A DNA stretch of 64,000 bases from Nocardia anaemiae NBRC 100462 (GTDB lineage Bacteria; Actinomycetota; Actinomycetes; Mycobacteriales; Mycobacteriaceae), in the NCBI RefSeq assembly GCF_001612725.1, contig NZ_BDAZ01000004.1, positions 309,604-373,603 of the forward strand, given 5' to 3'. The notes below the pieces were generated by a model. That model saw only the letters and a list, made by a program, of their open reading frames with translations, did no database searches and had not been told where the DNA came from. A program made the position numbers and the translations under genes. Shown piece by piece: positions 18,089 to 27,340 of the stretch (positions within the stretch are counted from its first letter, which is position 1; every line of letters starts with the position of its first letter).

Positions 18089-19558
18089 ATGCAACACCAC
18101 GACCAAGAGTCGATCGCCACCACCGCGCCCGCACCGCGGATCGATATCGGGGATCTCGGCTACCAGAAGCGACTACACAAGCGCCATATGCAGATGATCG
18201 CGATCGGCGGATCGATCGGCACCGGACTGTTCCTCGGCGCCAGCGGCCGGATGTCGCTCGCCGGACCGTCGCTCGCCCTCGTCTACATCGTGTGCGGAAT
18301 CTTCACGTTCATGGTGGTGCGCGCGCTCGGCGAACTGGTCATGTACCGGCCTTCGTCCGGGGCGTTCGTGTCCTATGCCCGCGAATTCCTCGGTGAACGC
18401 GGCGCGTACTCGGTGGGCTGGCTGTACTTCCTGAACTGGTCGACAACACTGGTCGCCGACATCACGGCGGTCGCGCTCTACGCGCACTTCTGGTCGTTCT
18501 TCGTACCCGTGCCGCAGTGGGTGCTGGCGCTCATCGCGCTGACGGTCGTCGTCGCGCTCAATGTGATGTCGGTGCGGCTGTTCGGCGAACTCGAATTCTG
18601 GTTCGCGCTGGTCAAGGTCGGCACCATCATCGTATTCATGGTGCTGGCCATCGGATTCATCGTCACCGGCACCGCAGTCGGCGACAACGTCCCCGGCATC
18701 TCGACGATCACCGATCACGGCGGACTGTTCCCCCGCGGTCTGGCACCGATGCTGACCATCGCGCTCGGTGTGGTGTTCGCCTTCGGCGGGACCGAGATGA
18801 TCGGGGTCGCCGCGGGCGAAGCCGACAACCCGAGGCTGGTGGTGCCGCGCGCGGTGAACTCCATCATGTGGCGGATCATCCTGTTCTACGCGGGCTCGGT
18901 CATCCTGTTCACACTGCTGCTGCCGTGGACGGCCTACTCCGCCAGTGAGAGTCCGTTCGTCACGGTGATGAGTTCGATCGGCATTCCGCATGCGGGCGAT
19001 GTGATGAACCTGGTGGTACTCACCGCCGCGATGTCGAGCCTGAATGCCGGGCTCTACGCGACCGGCCGCACCCTGCGTTCGATGGCTGTGGCCGGTGCGG
19101 CACCGCGTTTCGCGCAGCGGATGAACCGCAATGGCGCACCGTATGGCGGCATTCTGATCACCAGCGTGGTCGGCATCGCGGGCGTGGTGCTCAATCTGGT
19201 CATGCCGCAGAAGGCCTTCGAGATCGTGCTTAATCTGGCGGGACTCGGCATTGTCGGCACCTGGGCTTCGATCATGACCTGCCACTGGATCTTCGTGCGC
19301 CGAGCCGAGCAGGGACACTACCGCAGGCCCGCCTTCCGGCTGCCCTTCGCGCCGGTGCTCAATATCCTCACCCTCGGCTTCCTGCTCGCGGTGATCGTGC
19401 TGATGTTCTTCGACGATGAGATCGGGCGCATCACCCTGGCGGCATTCCTGCTGGTCGTCGCCGCGATGGTGGCGGGTTGGTACCGGGTGCGTGGACGGTT
19501 GGATCCGGACGTGCTCGCGCCGGTGCAGGGCACTGGCACCGGATCGGACAACTCATGA
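18089..19558 (+). CDS. ansP: L-asparagine permease, amino-acid/polyamine/organocation family
   Basis: A 489-residue, 12-segment transporter with the APC family opening YQKRLHKRHMQMIAIGGSIG followed by TGLFLGASGRMSLAGPSLAL, the substrate-binding broken helix TM1. The loop GELVMYRPSSGAFVSYAREF and the segment GGTEMIGVAAGEADNP are typical of the amino-acid transporter subgroup. The choice of asparagine rests on close similarity to mycobacterial AnsP as I remember it and on the next two genes. GGAAGG precedes the ATG. Its stop overlaps the start of the asparaginase gene (ATGA), so the proteins are made together. Confidence 0.88.
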   Translation: MQHHDQESIATTAPAPRIDIGDLGYQKRLHKRHMQMIAIGGSIGTGLFLGASGRMSLAGPSLALVYIVCGIFTFMVVRALGELVMYRPSSGAFVSYAREFLGERGAYSVGWLYFLNWSTTLVADITAVALYAHFWSFFVPVPQWVLALIALTVVVALNVMSVRLFGELEFWFALVKVGTIIVFMVLAIGFIVTGTAVGDNVPGISTITDHGGLFPRGLAPMLTIALGVVFAFGGTEMIGVAAGEADNPRLVVPRAVNSIMWRIILFYAGSVILFTLLLPWTAYSASESPFVTVMSSIGIPHAGDVMNLVVLTAAMSSLNAGLYATGRTLRSMAVAGAAPRFAQRMNRNGAPYGGILITSVVGIAGVVLNLVMPQKAFEIVLNLAGLGIVGTWASIMTCHWIFVRRAEQGHYRRPAFRLPFAPVLNILTLGFLLAVIVLMFFDDEIGRITLAAFLLVVAAMVAGWYRVRGRLDPDVLAPVQGTGTGSDNS

Positions 19559-20607
19559 ACTCGATCGCTACTGTGCCACAGCATGTTTCCCAGATCAGTG
19601 TGGACATCCTCTACACCGGTGGCACTTTCGGGATGGTCGATCATGGTGACGGACTACGGCCGCGCCAGGGTCTGGGCGGCGAAATCGCCGAGGCTCTGGC
19701 ACGATTCGAGCGAGACAGCGGTATAGCGGTTCGATTCGACTACACCGAAATCGAGCAGGTCATCGACAGTTCCGACGCCGGGTCCGATAACGCCCGCCGG
19801 ATCGCCGAACAGGTTCGATCCGGTATCGCGCAGCGGCGGCCGAACGGAGTCATCGTGGTGCACGGCACCGACACGATGGCCTATGTGGGCGCGCGGATGG
19901 CATTCGAGCTGCGCGATATCGACGTGCCCGTCGTGCTGACCGGAGCGCAGATCCCGCTGGGCCTTCCCGGTAGCGACGCACGGAACAATCTGACGCTGGC
20001 GTTGAACAGCATTGCTGCCGGGACAGTTTCGGGAACGTCTATCGCATTCGGCCAGTCGCTGCATCCCGCCGTGCGCGCCAGCAAACGCGCGTGCGACGAC
20101 TACGACGGATTCACCACGGTCCGGGAATGCACACCGCCGCCCGCGCCGCCCCGGCTGCCCGAGGTTCAGCCCCGCCCGAACGGCACGCCGGTCGGCCTGT
20201 TCACCGTCTTTCCCGGAATGCATCCGACCATTCTCGACGCGGCACTGCGTCACTACCGGGGCGGACTCGTGCTCGAATGCTATGGCTCGGGCACGTTGCC
20301 GCTGCACGGTTCGGCAACGGTCGAGGCGATCCGTGCGGCCACCGCACAGGGGACGCCCGTGCTCGTCATCACCCACTGTGACAGCGGCACAGTCGATCTC
20401 GACCGCTATCAGTCCGGCCGGGCCATGCGCGACGCCGGTGCGATCGGCGGTGGCGATATGACCAGGGAGGCCGCACTGGCAAAACTGGGCTACCTGGTGG
20501 ACCTCGGCCTATCCGGTAGCGACCTGCGCCGGTGGATCACGACCAATCTGCTCGGCGAGCTGTCGAATCACTCTGCGCCACAGCCCATCCCGCACACCTC
20601 CAACTGA
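19555..20607 (+). CDS. ansA: L-asparaginase
   Basis: A 350-residue bacterial-type asparaginase that hydrolyses asparagine to aspartate and ammonia. The first active-site Thr lies in LYTGGTFGM (about 20-28) and the second motif is VVHGTDTMAY (near 101-110). There is no signal peptide, so it is cytoplasmic. The ATG at 19555 overlaps the permease stop. It sits between the asparagine permease and the aspartase, giving a three-step route from external asparagine to fumarate. Confidence 0.92.
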   Translation: MNSIATVPQHVSQISVDILYTGGTFGMVDHGDGLRPRQGLGGEIAEALARFERDSGIAVRFDYTEIEQVIDSSDAGSDNARRIAEQVRSGIAQRRPNGVIVVHGTDTMAYVGARMAFELRDIDVPVVLTGAQIPLGLPGSDARNNLTLALNSIAAGTVSGTSIAFGQSLHPAVRASKRACDDYDGFTTVRECTPPPAPPRLPEVQPRPNGTPVGLFTVFPGMHPTILDAALRHYRGGLVLECYGSGTLPLHGSATVEAIRAATAQGTPVLVITHCDSGTVDLDRYQSGRAMRDAGAIGGGDMTREAALAKLGYLVDLGLSGSDLRRWITTNLLGELSNHSAPQPIPHTSN

Positions 20608-20618
20608 ACAGGAATCCG

Positions 20619-22046
20619 ATGACCGAAAGCACTCGCACCGAACGCGATTCCCTTGGCACCCGCGCGGTACCACGCGAGGCCTACTGGGGCGTCCACACCG
20701 CCCGCGCGCTGGACAATTTCGCCATTACGGGCGACCGCATCGGCAATTACCCCGCACTGATCACCGCGCTCGCCGCGGTGAAACAGGCTGCCTGCCGTGC
20801 CAACCGAGACCTGGGCCTCCTCGATTCGCGCCGCGCCGAAGCCATCGATGCGGCCTGTGCCGAGATCCGCGGCGGCGCTCTGCACGACCAGTTCCCCATC
20901 GATCCCATTCAGGGCGGGGCGGGTACTTCGACGAATATGAATGCCAACGAGGTCATCGCCAACCGCGCACTGGAGCTGCTCGGCCACGACCGCGGCGGCT
21001 ACACCGAATTGGACCCGCTCGATCACGTGAATCTGGGCCAGTCGACCAACGACGTCTACCCGACCGCGGTGAAACTCGCCATCGTGCACCATATCCACGA
21101 TCTGATCGCGGTATTGGGCCGACTGGCGACCGAATTCGACGGCAAGGCAGCCGAATTCGCCGACGTCATCAAGATGGGCCGCACCCAGCTCCAGGATGCG
21201 GTACCCATGACGCTCGGACAGGAGTTCGGCACCTTCGCGATCATGGTGCGCGAGGACCGCGCCCGCCTCGACGAGGGCACCGCACTACTGCGCGAATGCA
21301 ATCTCGGTGGTACCGCGATCGGCACCGGTATCAACGGCCATCCGGACTATCCGGCGCTGGCCTGCACCCATCTCGCCGATATCACGCGGATTCCGGTGAC
21401 CTCGGCCGCGGACCTCATCGAAGCCACCCAGGACTGCGGCGCGTTCGTGCAGATCTCCGGCATCGTCAAACGCGTCGCGGTCAAACTGTCCAAGATCTGC
21501 AACGACCTGCGGCTCATGTCCTCGGGACCGACGGCGGGTCTGGGGGAAATCTCGCTTCCCCCAGTACAAGCCGGATCATCGATCATGCCGGGCAAGGTCA
21601 ATCCGGTCATCCCCGAGGTCGTCAACCAGGTCGCCTTCGCGGCCATCGGCAACGATATGACCGTGACCATGGCCGCCGAGGCGGGCCAACTCCAGCTCAA
21701 CGCCTTCGAGCCGATCATCGCCTACAGCCTGCTCCGCACCACCGCCCACCTCACCGCCGCCATCGACACCCTCGCGACCAGATGCGTCGCGGGCATCACC
21801 GCGCACCGCGACCACCTGGAACAGGGCGTGCGCCGCTCCATCGGCATCGTCACCGCGCTCACCCCCCACATCGGCTACGCCGCCAGCGCCCGAATCGCCA
21901 AGCAGGCCTTGCACACCGGCCGCCCCGTCGAAGAAGTCGCTACCGAACTCGGCCTGCTGCCAGTCGAAACCGTGAAATCCCTACTGGCGCCGCACCGCCT
22001 CGCCGGACTGCCGACTCCAGTGTCTGAAGCTGCTGCGGCACAGTAG
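20619..22046 (+). CDS. aspA: Aspartate ammonia-lyase
   Basis: A 475-residue member of the fumarase/aspartase superfamily that converts aspartate to fumarate and ammonia. The signature loop SSIMPGKVNPV lies near residue 319; its Ser is the catalytic base in the family. GTSTNMNANEVIANRALE and LGQSTNDVYPTAVKLA are also present. The ATG at 20619 follows AGGAAT, eleven bases after the asparaginase stop. It closes the ansP-ansA-aspA unit. Confidence 0.93.
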   Translation: MTESTRTERDSLGTRAVPREAYWGVHTARALDNFAITGDRIGNYPALITALAAVKQAACRANRDLGLLDSRRAEAIDAACAEIRGGALHDQFPIDPIQGGAGTSTNMNANEVIANRALELLGHDRGGYTELDPLDHVNLGQSTNDVYPTAVKLAIVHHIHDLIAVLGRLATEFDGKAAEFADVIKMGRTQLQDAVPMTLGQEFGTFAIMVREDRARLDEGTALLRECNLGGTAIGTGINGHPDYPALACTHLADITRIPVTSAADLIEATQDCGAFVQISGIVKRVAVKLSKICNDLRLMSSGPTAGLGEISLPPVQAGSSIMPGKVNPVIPEVVNQVAFAAIGNDMTVTMAAEAGQLQLNAFEPIIAYSLLRTTAHLTAAIDTLATRCVAGITAHRDHLEQGVRRSIGIVTALTPHIGYAASARIAKQALHTGRPVEEVATELGLLPVETVKSLLAPHRLAGLPTPVSEAAAAQ

Positions 22047-22677
22047 TTAACGCGGTCGTGCCGCACTGCTGGTTCATGCTCGGTCGCCGGACGGTGGCCT
22101 GGGGCGTCGGAGTTCGCGGGGTCGACGCCTCGGCTTCGGACACGCCGATCTCGGCGTGGCGGCATAGATCTGCGGGCCGGTTGGGCTAGCATGGCAGCGC
22201 TGTGTGACGTGGCGGCGTTCGCACAGCGAACGGGGAAGAACCTGCCCGGCGGCACTCTGTGTCGCCGGGCAGGTCGAAAACCCTCCCGCCATGCTCGACA
22301 CGGTGCCGGTTCCCATCCCAGCGGCCAGGCATGCACGGAATCGCCTCATTTCTGGCGAGTATCGCCGCATGGTAATCCAAACCCTCTCTGCCCGAGGGCG
22401 CCTCACTCGACGAGGTTCGCTCGACGCTCGCCGACGAATTGCTGGGCACCGCAGGCCTTTTCCATGCCTGTTCTCGCAAGCGGGCTCGATCATCACGATG
22501 TAGCAGACACCTGCGCCGGGGCAGCGCGAATCCGGGCGAGCGTCGCGCGACGATGCCGCACGATAGTCCGGCCCCAAGCCGGGCGCGAAAGGTACTGCGG
22601 GAACCGGTATTCGGACAAATCGGAGCGTGCTACTCCCAGTCGGAAGCACTGTCGCGCACATGCGAGAATCGTCCGCG
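22047..22677. other. Long intergenic region with three strong hairpins
   Basis: About 630 bp between aspA and the uppP homologue hold no gene I can support. Three perfect stem-loops cluster in 130 bp: 22141-22158 (CACGCCGA/TCGGCGTG), 22216-22232 (CGTTCG/CGAACG) and 22241-22273 (11-bp arms). The last may terminate aspA. From about 22380 a protein-like frame (LPEGASLDEVRSTLADELLG) without a start suggests a gene remnant. Confidence 0.5.
22241..22273 (+). terminator. Strong hairpin, probable terminator after aspA
   Basis: Perfect 11-bp arms CCTGCCCGGCG and CGCCGGGCAGG enclose an 11-base loop, 195 bp past the aspA stop. There is no T-run on the plus strand. On the minus strand the sequence after the stem is T-rich (TTCTTCCCC), so it could act in either direction. 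Confidence 0.45.
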
Positions 22678-23592
22678 ATGATCACCTATCTCGAAGCGAC
22701 TGTCATCGGTGCGGTGCAGGGGGTCACCGAGCTGTTCCCGATCTCCAGCCTCGGCCACTCCGTGCTGATCGCCGCATGGGTGGGCGGCGATTGGCGAAAG
22801 TTGTTGGTCCAGAACGAATCCGGCGCGGGTAATCCCTATCTGGCATTCGTAGTCGCGCTGCACGTCGCGACCGCTGTGGCGTTGCTCGGATATTACTGGC
22901 GCGACTGGTGCTCGATAATCGCCGGTTTCATCACGTCGCTACGCACCAGGCGGCTCGATACCGTTCCGCAGCGATTGGCGTGGCTGATCGTGATCGCCTC
23001 CACGCCCGTCGCCATCCTCGGGCCGCTGCTCGTCCATCTGCTGCACGCACTGTTCGAGGGGCCCATCGACGCGGCCATCTTCCTCACCCTCAATGGCGTC
23101 GTGTTGGTAATCGGTGAGGGACTGCGTCGACGCAACGAGCCGACGCTGGCGGAATACGGGCGGCGTTTCGCCCTCACCGCCGCATCGCATCCGGCCCGCC
23201 AAACGGATCGGCGGCTGGCCGCGCTCGGGGCGCGCGATGCCGTGGGCATCGGATTCGCCCAAGCCGGTGCCCTGCTGACCGGATTCAGCCGTGCGGGCCT
23301 GACCATGGTCGGCGGATTGTGGCGCGGTCTCGAGCACACGCACGCTGCCAAATTCGCCTTCCTGCTCGCCACTCCGGCAATCCTGGGCGCCGGAATCGTG
23401 GAAATACCGGAACTGTTCGGACCGGAAACCGACGGCATCCGAGGGCCGGTCCTCGTCGGCGCCATCGTGTCCGGGACGTCGTCCTGGCTGGCCGTGCGCT
23501 ACTTGGAGCGGCACTTCCAAACTCGCACCCTGCTACCGTTCGCGACGTACTCACTGATTGTGGGGCTCCTCTCTATCATCCACTTCAGCTGA
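22678..23592 (+). CDS. uppP: Undecaprenyl-diphosphate phosphatase (BacA/UppP family)
   Basis: A 304-residue integral membrane phosphatase that recycles the lipid carrier for cell-wall synthesis. The family motifs are present in variant form: GVTELFPISSLGHSVL (usually GxTEFLPISSTGHL) near the start, and LLTGFSRAGLTMVGG (usually PGTSRSG) near 195-210. The changes Thr to Leu and PGTSRSG to TGFSRAG place it in a divergent subgroup, perhaps a second copy beside a canonical enzyme elsewhere. The ATG at 22678 matches the family's usual N-terminus; starts at 22660 and 22627 are alternatives. Confidence 0.85.
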   Translation: MITYLEATVIGAVQGVTELFPISSLGHSVLIAAWVGGDWRKLLVQNESGAGNPYLAFVVALHVATAVALLGYYWRDWCSIIAGFITSLRTRRLDTVPQRLAWLIVIASTPVAILGPLLVHLLHALFEGPIDAAIFLTLNGVVLVIGEGLRRRNEPTLAEYGRRFALTAASHPARQTDRRLAALGARDAVGIGFAQAGALLTGFSRAGLTMVGGLWRGLEHTHAAKFAFLLATPAILGAGIVEIPELFGPETDGIRGPVLVGAIVSGTSSWLAVRYLERHFQTRTLLPFATYSLIVGLLSIIHFS

Positions 23593-23632
23593 ATCATCCG
23601 ATCCGCCTTCGACAAGCAGGGTTCGAACTCAG

Positions 23633-24535
23633 ATGACAACATCGACCTATGACGAATTCGGACTGTTCGCCGAGAATGCGGCCGAGGCCGGGCTGCCCTG
23701 GTCGGGGCCGCCACGGGTGCAACGGTTCTCGGTCGACATCGGCTCCGGTCACCGCGTCAGTGGCCTGCGTTGGGGTGACGGCGAGCCGGAATTGGTGCTC
23801 CTGCACGGCGGCGCGCAGAACGCGCACACCTGGGACACCGTGGCGCTGGCGCTGGATCGCCCGCTCGTCGCGCTCGACCTGCCCGGCCACGGCCATTCCG
23901 ACTGGTGGCCCGACCATCTGTACACACCACATCGGCTGGCCGATGCGGTAGCCGCCGCCGTCGAAACCGTTGCGCCGCAGGCGAATGCGGTTGTCGGCAT
24001 GTCCCTCGGCGGGCTGACCGCACTGCGACTGGCCGCGCATCGTCCAGACCTGGTGCGGCGCCTGATCATGGTGGACGTTACCCCGGGCACCGGCGACAAC
24101 CCGAACAAGACCGCGGCCATAGTCGCATTCGTCAACGGCCCCGCCGACTTCGGCTCCTTCGAGGAGATCCTGGAGCGTACCGTCGCACACAATCCGGGCC
24201 GATCGGTCCAGTCGCTGCGACGCGGAGTCCTGCACAACGCACGTCAACGGGATGACGGCCGCTGGATCTGGCGCTACGACCGACTCCGCCCCACCGCGGA
24301 CGGCTCACTCGACCTCAGCCCACTCTGGGACGACGTATCCGCTGTACAAGCACCACTGCTGCTCGTACGCGGCGCACGCTCACCGGTCGTCGACGATGCC
24401 GACATCGCGGAACTGCACCGCCGCCGCCCCGGCGCACAGGTCGTGCTCGTCGAAGGCGCCGGGCACTCGGTCCAGGGCGACCGCCCCCTCGAACTCGCGG
24501 CACTCATCCGCGACTTCACCTTCCCCGCCGAATGA
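23633..24535 (+). CDS. Alpha/beta-hydrolase
   Basis: A 300-residue soluble hydrolase. The oxyanion loop is LLHGGAQNAHTWD, the nucleophile elbow is VVGMSLGGLTALRL, and the catalytic His is in VEGAGHSVQGDRP, the complete alpha/beta-hydrolase pattern. The substrate cannot be told. It starts at the ATG at 23633, 40 bp after uppP on the same strand, and its end is 15 bp from the end of the convergent kinase gene. No signal peptide. Confidence 0.85.
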   Translation: MTTSTYDEFGLFAENAAEAGLPWSGPPRVQRFSVDIGSGHRVSGLRWGDGEPELVLLHGGAQNAHTWDTVALALDRPLVALDLPGHGHSDWWPDHLYTPHRLADAVAAAVETVAPQANAVVGMSLGGLTALRLAAHRPDLVRRLIMVDVTPGTGDNPNKTAAIVAFVNGPADFGSFEEILERTVAHNPGRSVQSLRRGVLHNARQRDDGRWIWRYDRLRPTADGSLDLSPLWDDVSAVQAPLLLVRGARSPVVDDADIAELHRRRPGAQVVLVEGAGHSVQGDRPLELAALIRDFTFPAE

Positions 24536-24550
24536 TTGCGCACCGATTCC

Positions 24551-25516
24551 TCAGTGCCGATCGATCCTGCGGAAATCGTGACCGGAGGCATTGCGCCCGA
24601 AGGTGGTTCGCAACAGAGACGATCGGGTGAACGCCGCGTTCAAGCGGTTCAGGAAAGGACTGCGCGGCCGGGTGTCGACGGCGTGCAGAGCCTCGGTGAG
24701 CAGGCTGATGGGTTCGGTGCAGGTGGTGTAGCGGGCGCTGGGATCCTTTGCCAGCGAACGGTGCACGACCGAATCGACCTCGGGAGGGATCCAGTGTCGG
24801 CGCGCGGAGATATCGGGCGGCGGGTCGTGCAGGTGGGCCTGTGCGGTGGCCATGAGATTTCCGCGGGGGAACGGCGGGCGGCCGGTGAGCAGTTCGATGG
24901 CCGTGGACATCAGCGCGTACTGGTCCGTCGCCGCGCATACCGCGCCTGCCTGCAGCAGTTCCGGCGCGGCATACGGCACCGAGACTACGACGAAACCGTG
25001 GGCGGCCAGGGGCGGTTCGGGCCGGTGCAGCCACCGGGCCTGATCGAAATCCGAGAGTTTCACCGTCGCGGGATCGTCTACACCCACCAATACATTCGCC
25101 GGTTTGACGTCGAGATGAACGATGTCGTTCGCGTGCACGAAATCCAGACCCGCCGCGACCCGCCCCAGCACGTGCAGCACCCGCCGCAGGTCCGGATGTC
25201 GGTGTGGCATGGGCACCAATGTCGAACCCGTTGCACCGGCGACATACTCGTGCGCCGACCACAGCCTGCCATCGGTTTCACCGTGCGTGTACATCCGCAC
25301 GATATTGGGATGCCGCAGCACGGACAGGATGTCGAACTCGTGCACGAAGCGCGCTCGCGCCTCGGGTGAGCGGCTGTCCTCGGGGCTCAGAATCTTCAGC
25401 GACACCGGCCGCGATCGTTCCAGATCCTCGGCCAAATAGACATCACTGCTACCGCCATGACCAAGCCGAGCCTGCACAACGAATCCAGCAAACCGGTCAT
25501 TCGGTTCCAGTACCAC
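24551..25516 (-). CDS. Serine/threonine protein kinase with atypical catalytic motifs
   Basis: A soluble kinase of about 321 residues without transmembrane or sensor domains. The glycine loop ARLGHGGSSDVYLAED and the ATP-binding Lys in PVSLKIL are intact. The catalytic loop is HLDVKPANVLV, with Leu replacing the usual Arg (a non-RD kinase). The magnesium loop reads SDFDQA in place of DFG. The APE motif is present (YAAPELL). Activity is likely but regulation by activation-loop phosphorylation may differ. The start is uncertain: the GTG at 25516 gives the usual LEPNDRFAGF opening, while a TTG at 25558 is also open. The next gene encodes a PAS-ANTAR protein on the same strand. Confidence 0.82.
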   Translation of the reverse strand: MVLEPNDRFAGFVVQARLGHGGSSDVYLAEDLERSRPVSLKILSPEDSRSPEARARFVHEFDILSVLRHPNIVRMYTHGETDGRLWSAHEYVAGATGSTLVPMPHRHPDLRRVLHVLGRVAAGLDFVHANDIVHLDVKPANVLVGVDDPATVKLSDFDQARWLHRPEPPLAAHGFVVVSVPYAAPELLQAGAVCAATDQYALMSTAIELLTGRPPFPRGNLMATAQAHLHDPPPDISARRHWIPPEVDSVVHRSLAKDPSARYTTCTEPISLLTEALHAVDTRPRSPFLNRLNAAFTRSSLLRTTFGRNASGHDFRRIDRH

Positions 25517-25586
25517 CGCCACACCGTAGTTCGCCGAGGCCCGGCATCGGCGGCGCAACCTCTCGCTGCTGGGAAATCGGGTGCGG

Positions 25587-26261
25587 TCAGTCCTTGGGTA
25601 CGCGCTCGTGCAGGGTCAGCAGAATGTGGTCGAAGCTGGCGACGGTCGCGGGATCGGGCGCGGGGACGGCGCACAACTCGGCGATCAGTTGTTCGGCCAG
25701 CACGCGCAGCTTGATATTGGTTTCCTGCGAACGCCAGATGAGCACCTTGAACGCCTGCTCGGCACTGATCCCGTACAGCCGCATCAGCACCCCCTTCGCT
25801 TGTTCGATCACCGCGCGCGACTCGATCAGCTCCGGCAAACGCACCTCGAGCGCTTCGCGTTCGGCTTCGGCGAGGGTGGCGCTGAGGTCGATATAGAAAC
25901 CGGCCGTGCCGACCGGTTGGCCGTCGTCGTCGAGAATGCGGTCGGCGACCACCATGACATTGTGCTCGACACCGGCGGTGTCGATGAACCGGTGGCGGCT
26001 GGAGAACGGCTCGCGAAGGTCGATGGAACGGGCGATGCGTTCGGCGACCGGTTCGCGGTCGTCGGGATGTTTGTGCGCCAGCAGCAATTCAGTGGTCGGC
26101 TCGATTTCCCCCGGTCGGTAGCCATGCATGCGGTAGACCTCCGGCGACCACTCCCAGCGGCGGCTGGCGAACCAGAACCGGAAACTACCGACCGCGGACT
26201 GTACACCCGACTGTCCGGGCAACGCGGTATCGGCGATCGGAGATCCGGGCGAGGACGTCAC
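25587..26261 (-). CDS. PAS-ANTAR domain antiterminator protein
   Basis: An N-terminal PAS domain (WEWSPEVYRMHGYRPGEIEP; HRFIDTAGVEHNVMVVADRI) is followed by a C-terminal ANTAR RNA-binding domain (AVIEQAKGVLMRLYGISAEQ, AFKVLIWRSQETN). ANTAR proteins bind paired RNA hexaloops and prevent transcription termination; the PAS part would sense a small molecule or redox state. The start is uncertain: a GTG at 26261 or a TTG at 26282. It lies 35 bp downstream of the PucR-type gene on the same strand and just upstream of the kinase gene. Confidence 0.88.
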   Translation of the reverse strand: MTSSPGSPIADTALPGQSGVQSAVGSFRFWFASRRWEWSPEVYRMHGYRPGEIEPTTELLLAHKHPDDREPVAERIARSIDLREPFSSRHRFIDTAGVEHNVMVVADRILDDDGQPVGTAGFYIDLSATLAEAEREALEVRLPELIESRAVIEQAKGVLMRLYGISAEQAFKVLIWRSQETNIKLRVLAEQLIAELCAVPAPDPATVASFDHILLTLHERVPKD

Positions 26262-26296
26262 CAACCAATTATGGCCCCGCAAAAACGCAGGTCAAC

Positions 26297-27331
26297 TCAC
26301 TCGTCGAGCAGCCGCCACGCCGTGAGAGCGAGCCTGGCCCGTAGCAGACCGGTGGGCTCGGCGAGTTCGATACCCGTCACCTTCTCGATCTGTTCGAGGC
26401 GGCGGGCGACGCTGCTGTGGTGCAGGTGCAGCAACTCGGCGGCCCGACGCAGCGAACCGGTGGCACAGTAGGCGTCGAGTGTCTCCAGATCCTCGGGGGC
26501 GCTCGCCATTCGGGCGATCGCGCCGACATCGGCGTTCTCGCGCGCGGCATCCAGGGGGACGTGGGCGAGCAATGCCAACGCACCGAGGTCGCCGTAGTGG
26601 ACGATCGGGCTGCGCGCGGTGGCGAAACGCAAGGCAGTGCGGGCTTCCCGCCAGGACCGGTCCGGCCGATCGGCCGCTCCGATGCCCGCGCGCACGCCTG
26701 CTGGCAACCGGGCCGGGTCCACCGTGGTGGCCAGGATGACGCCCACGTCGGCCAACGGTGCCGCCTTCACCGGTCGGGCCGGACAGATCAGACCCCCGAG
26801 CTGATCGAGCGGAAGTTGCGACCGGACGGCCACCACGCGCACCGGCAGGTCCGCGGCGAAACCCAAGAGCCGCAACGCCCGAGCCCTGGCCGCCTCATCA
26901 CTGTCGGCACTGATCACCAACTCGACCAGCGCCGGATCAGCCATGGTCGTGCGTGCCGGGCCATACCGCTCGACGACCGCAGCCGCGGCGATGGCGAGCC
27001 GCTCCAACAGCAGTTCATCGAGCGCGCGGGAGATGTCGGTGCGTTCCAGCCACACCGTGCCGATCTCCTCCTCGTCCAGGGTGATCGGTCCCGAGGTGGA
27101 CGCGGCCAGCGCCGGACCTGGCACTTCCCGTCCGTCGGGTGCGAATCGGATCACCCGTCCGGTACCGTGCAGCCGAATACCGGTCACACATTCGGCCAGC
27201 ACCGCCGAGGCCCGGGCGAGCGCGGGGAGATCCACTCGTCGGCGCATCAGGGTGTCGTAGAACATCACGACGCGCAGCGCGCCTTCGGCTTCAACATCCA
27301 ACTGCGACAATCGGACCACCAAGGCATCCAT
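26297..27331 (-). CDS. PucR-type helix-turn-helix regulator
   Basis: A 344-residue regulator whose last 60 residues are a PucR-family HTH (LDAYCATGSLRRAAELLHLH then HSSVARRLEQIEKVTG). The middle (RVVAVRSQLPLDQ and following) resembles the family's sensing region. No transmembrane segment. It starts nine bases after the small upstream gene, so the two are probably one operon. Its regulon is not apparent. Confidence 0.82.
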   Translation of the reverse strand: MDALVVRLSQLDVEAEGALRVVMFYDTLMRRRVDLPALARASAVLAECVTGIRLHGTGRVIRFAPDGREVPGPALAASTSGPITLDEEEIGTVWLERTDISRALDELLLERLAIAAAAVVERYGPARTTMADPALVELVISADSDEAARARALRLLGFAADLPVRVVAVRSQLPLDQLGGLICPARPVKAAPLADVGVILATTVDPARLPAGVRAGIGAADRPDRSWREARTALRFATARSPIVHYGDLGALALLAHVPLDAARENADVGAIARMASAPEDLETLDAYCATGSLRRAAELLHLHHSSVARRLEQIEKVTGIELAEPTGLLRARLALTAWRLLDE

Positions 27332-27340
27332 GTCTGGAGG

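Noticed and set aside
22074..22685. Open frames on both strands in the aspA-uppP gap
   Set aside because: They cross the perfect hairpins, lack ribosome binding sites and resemble no family.
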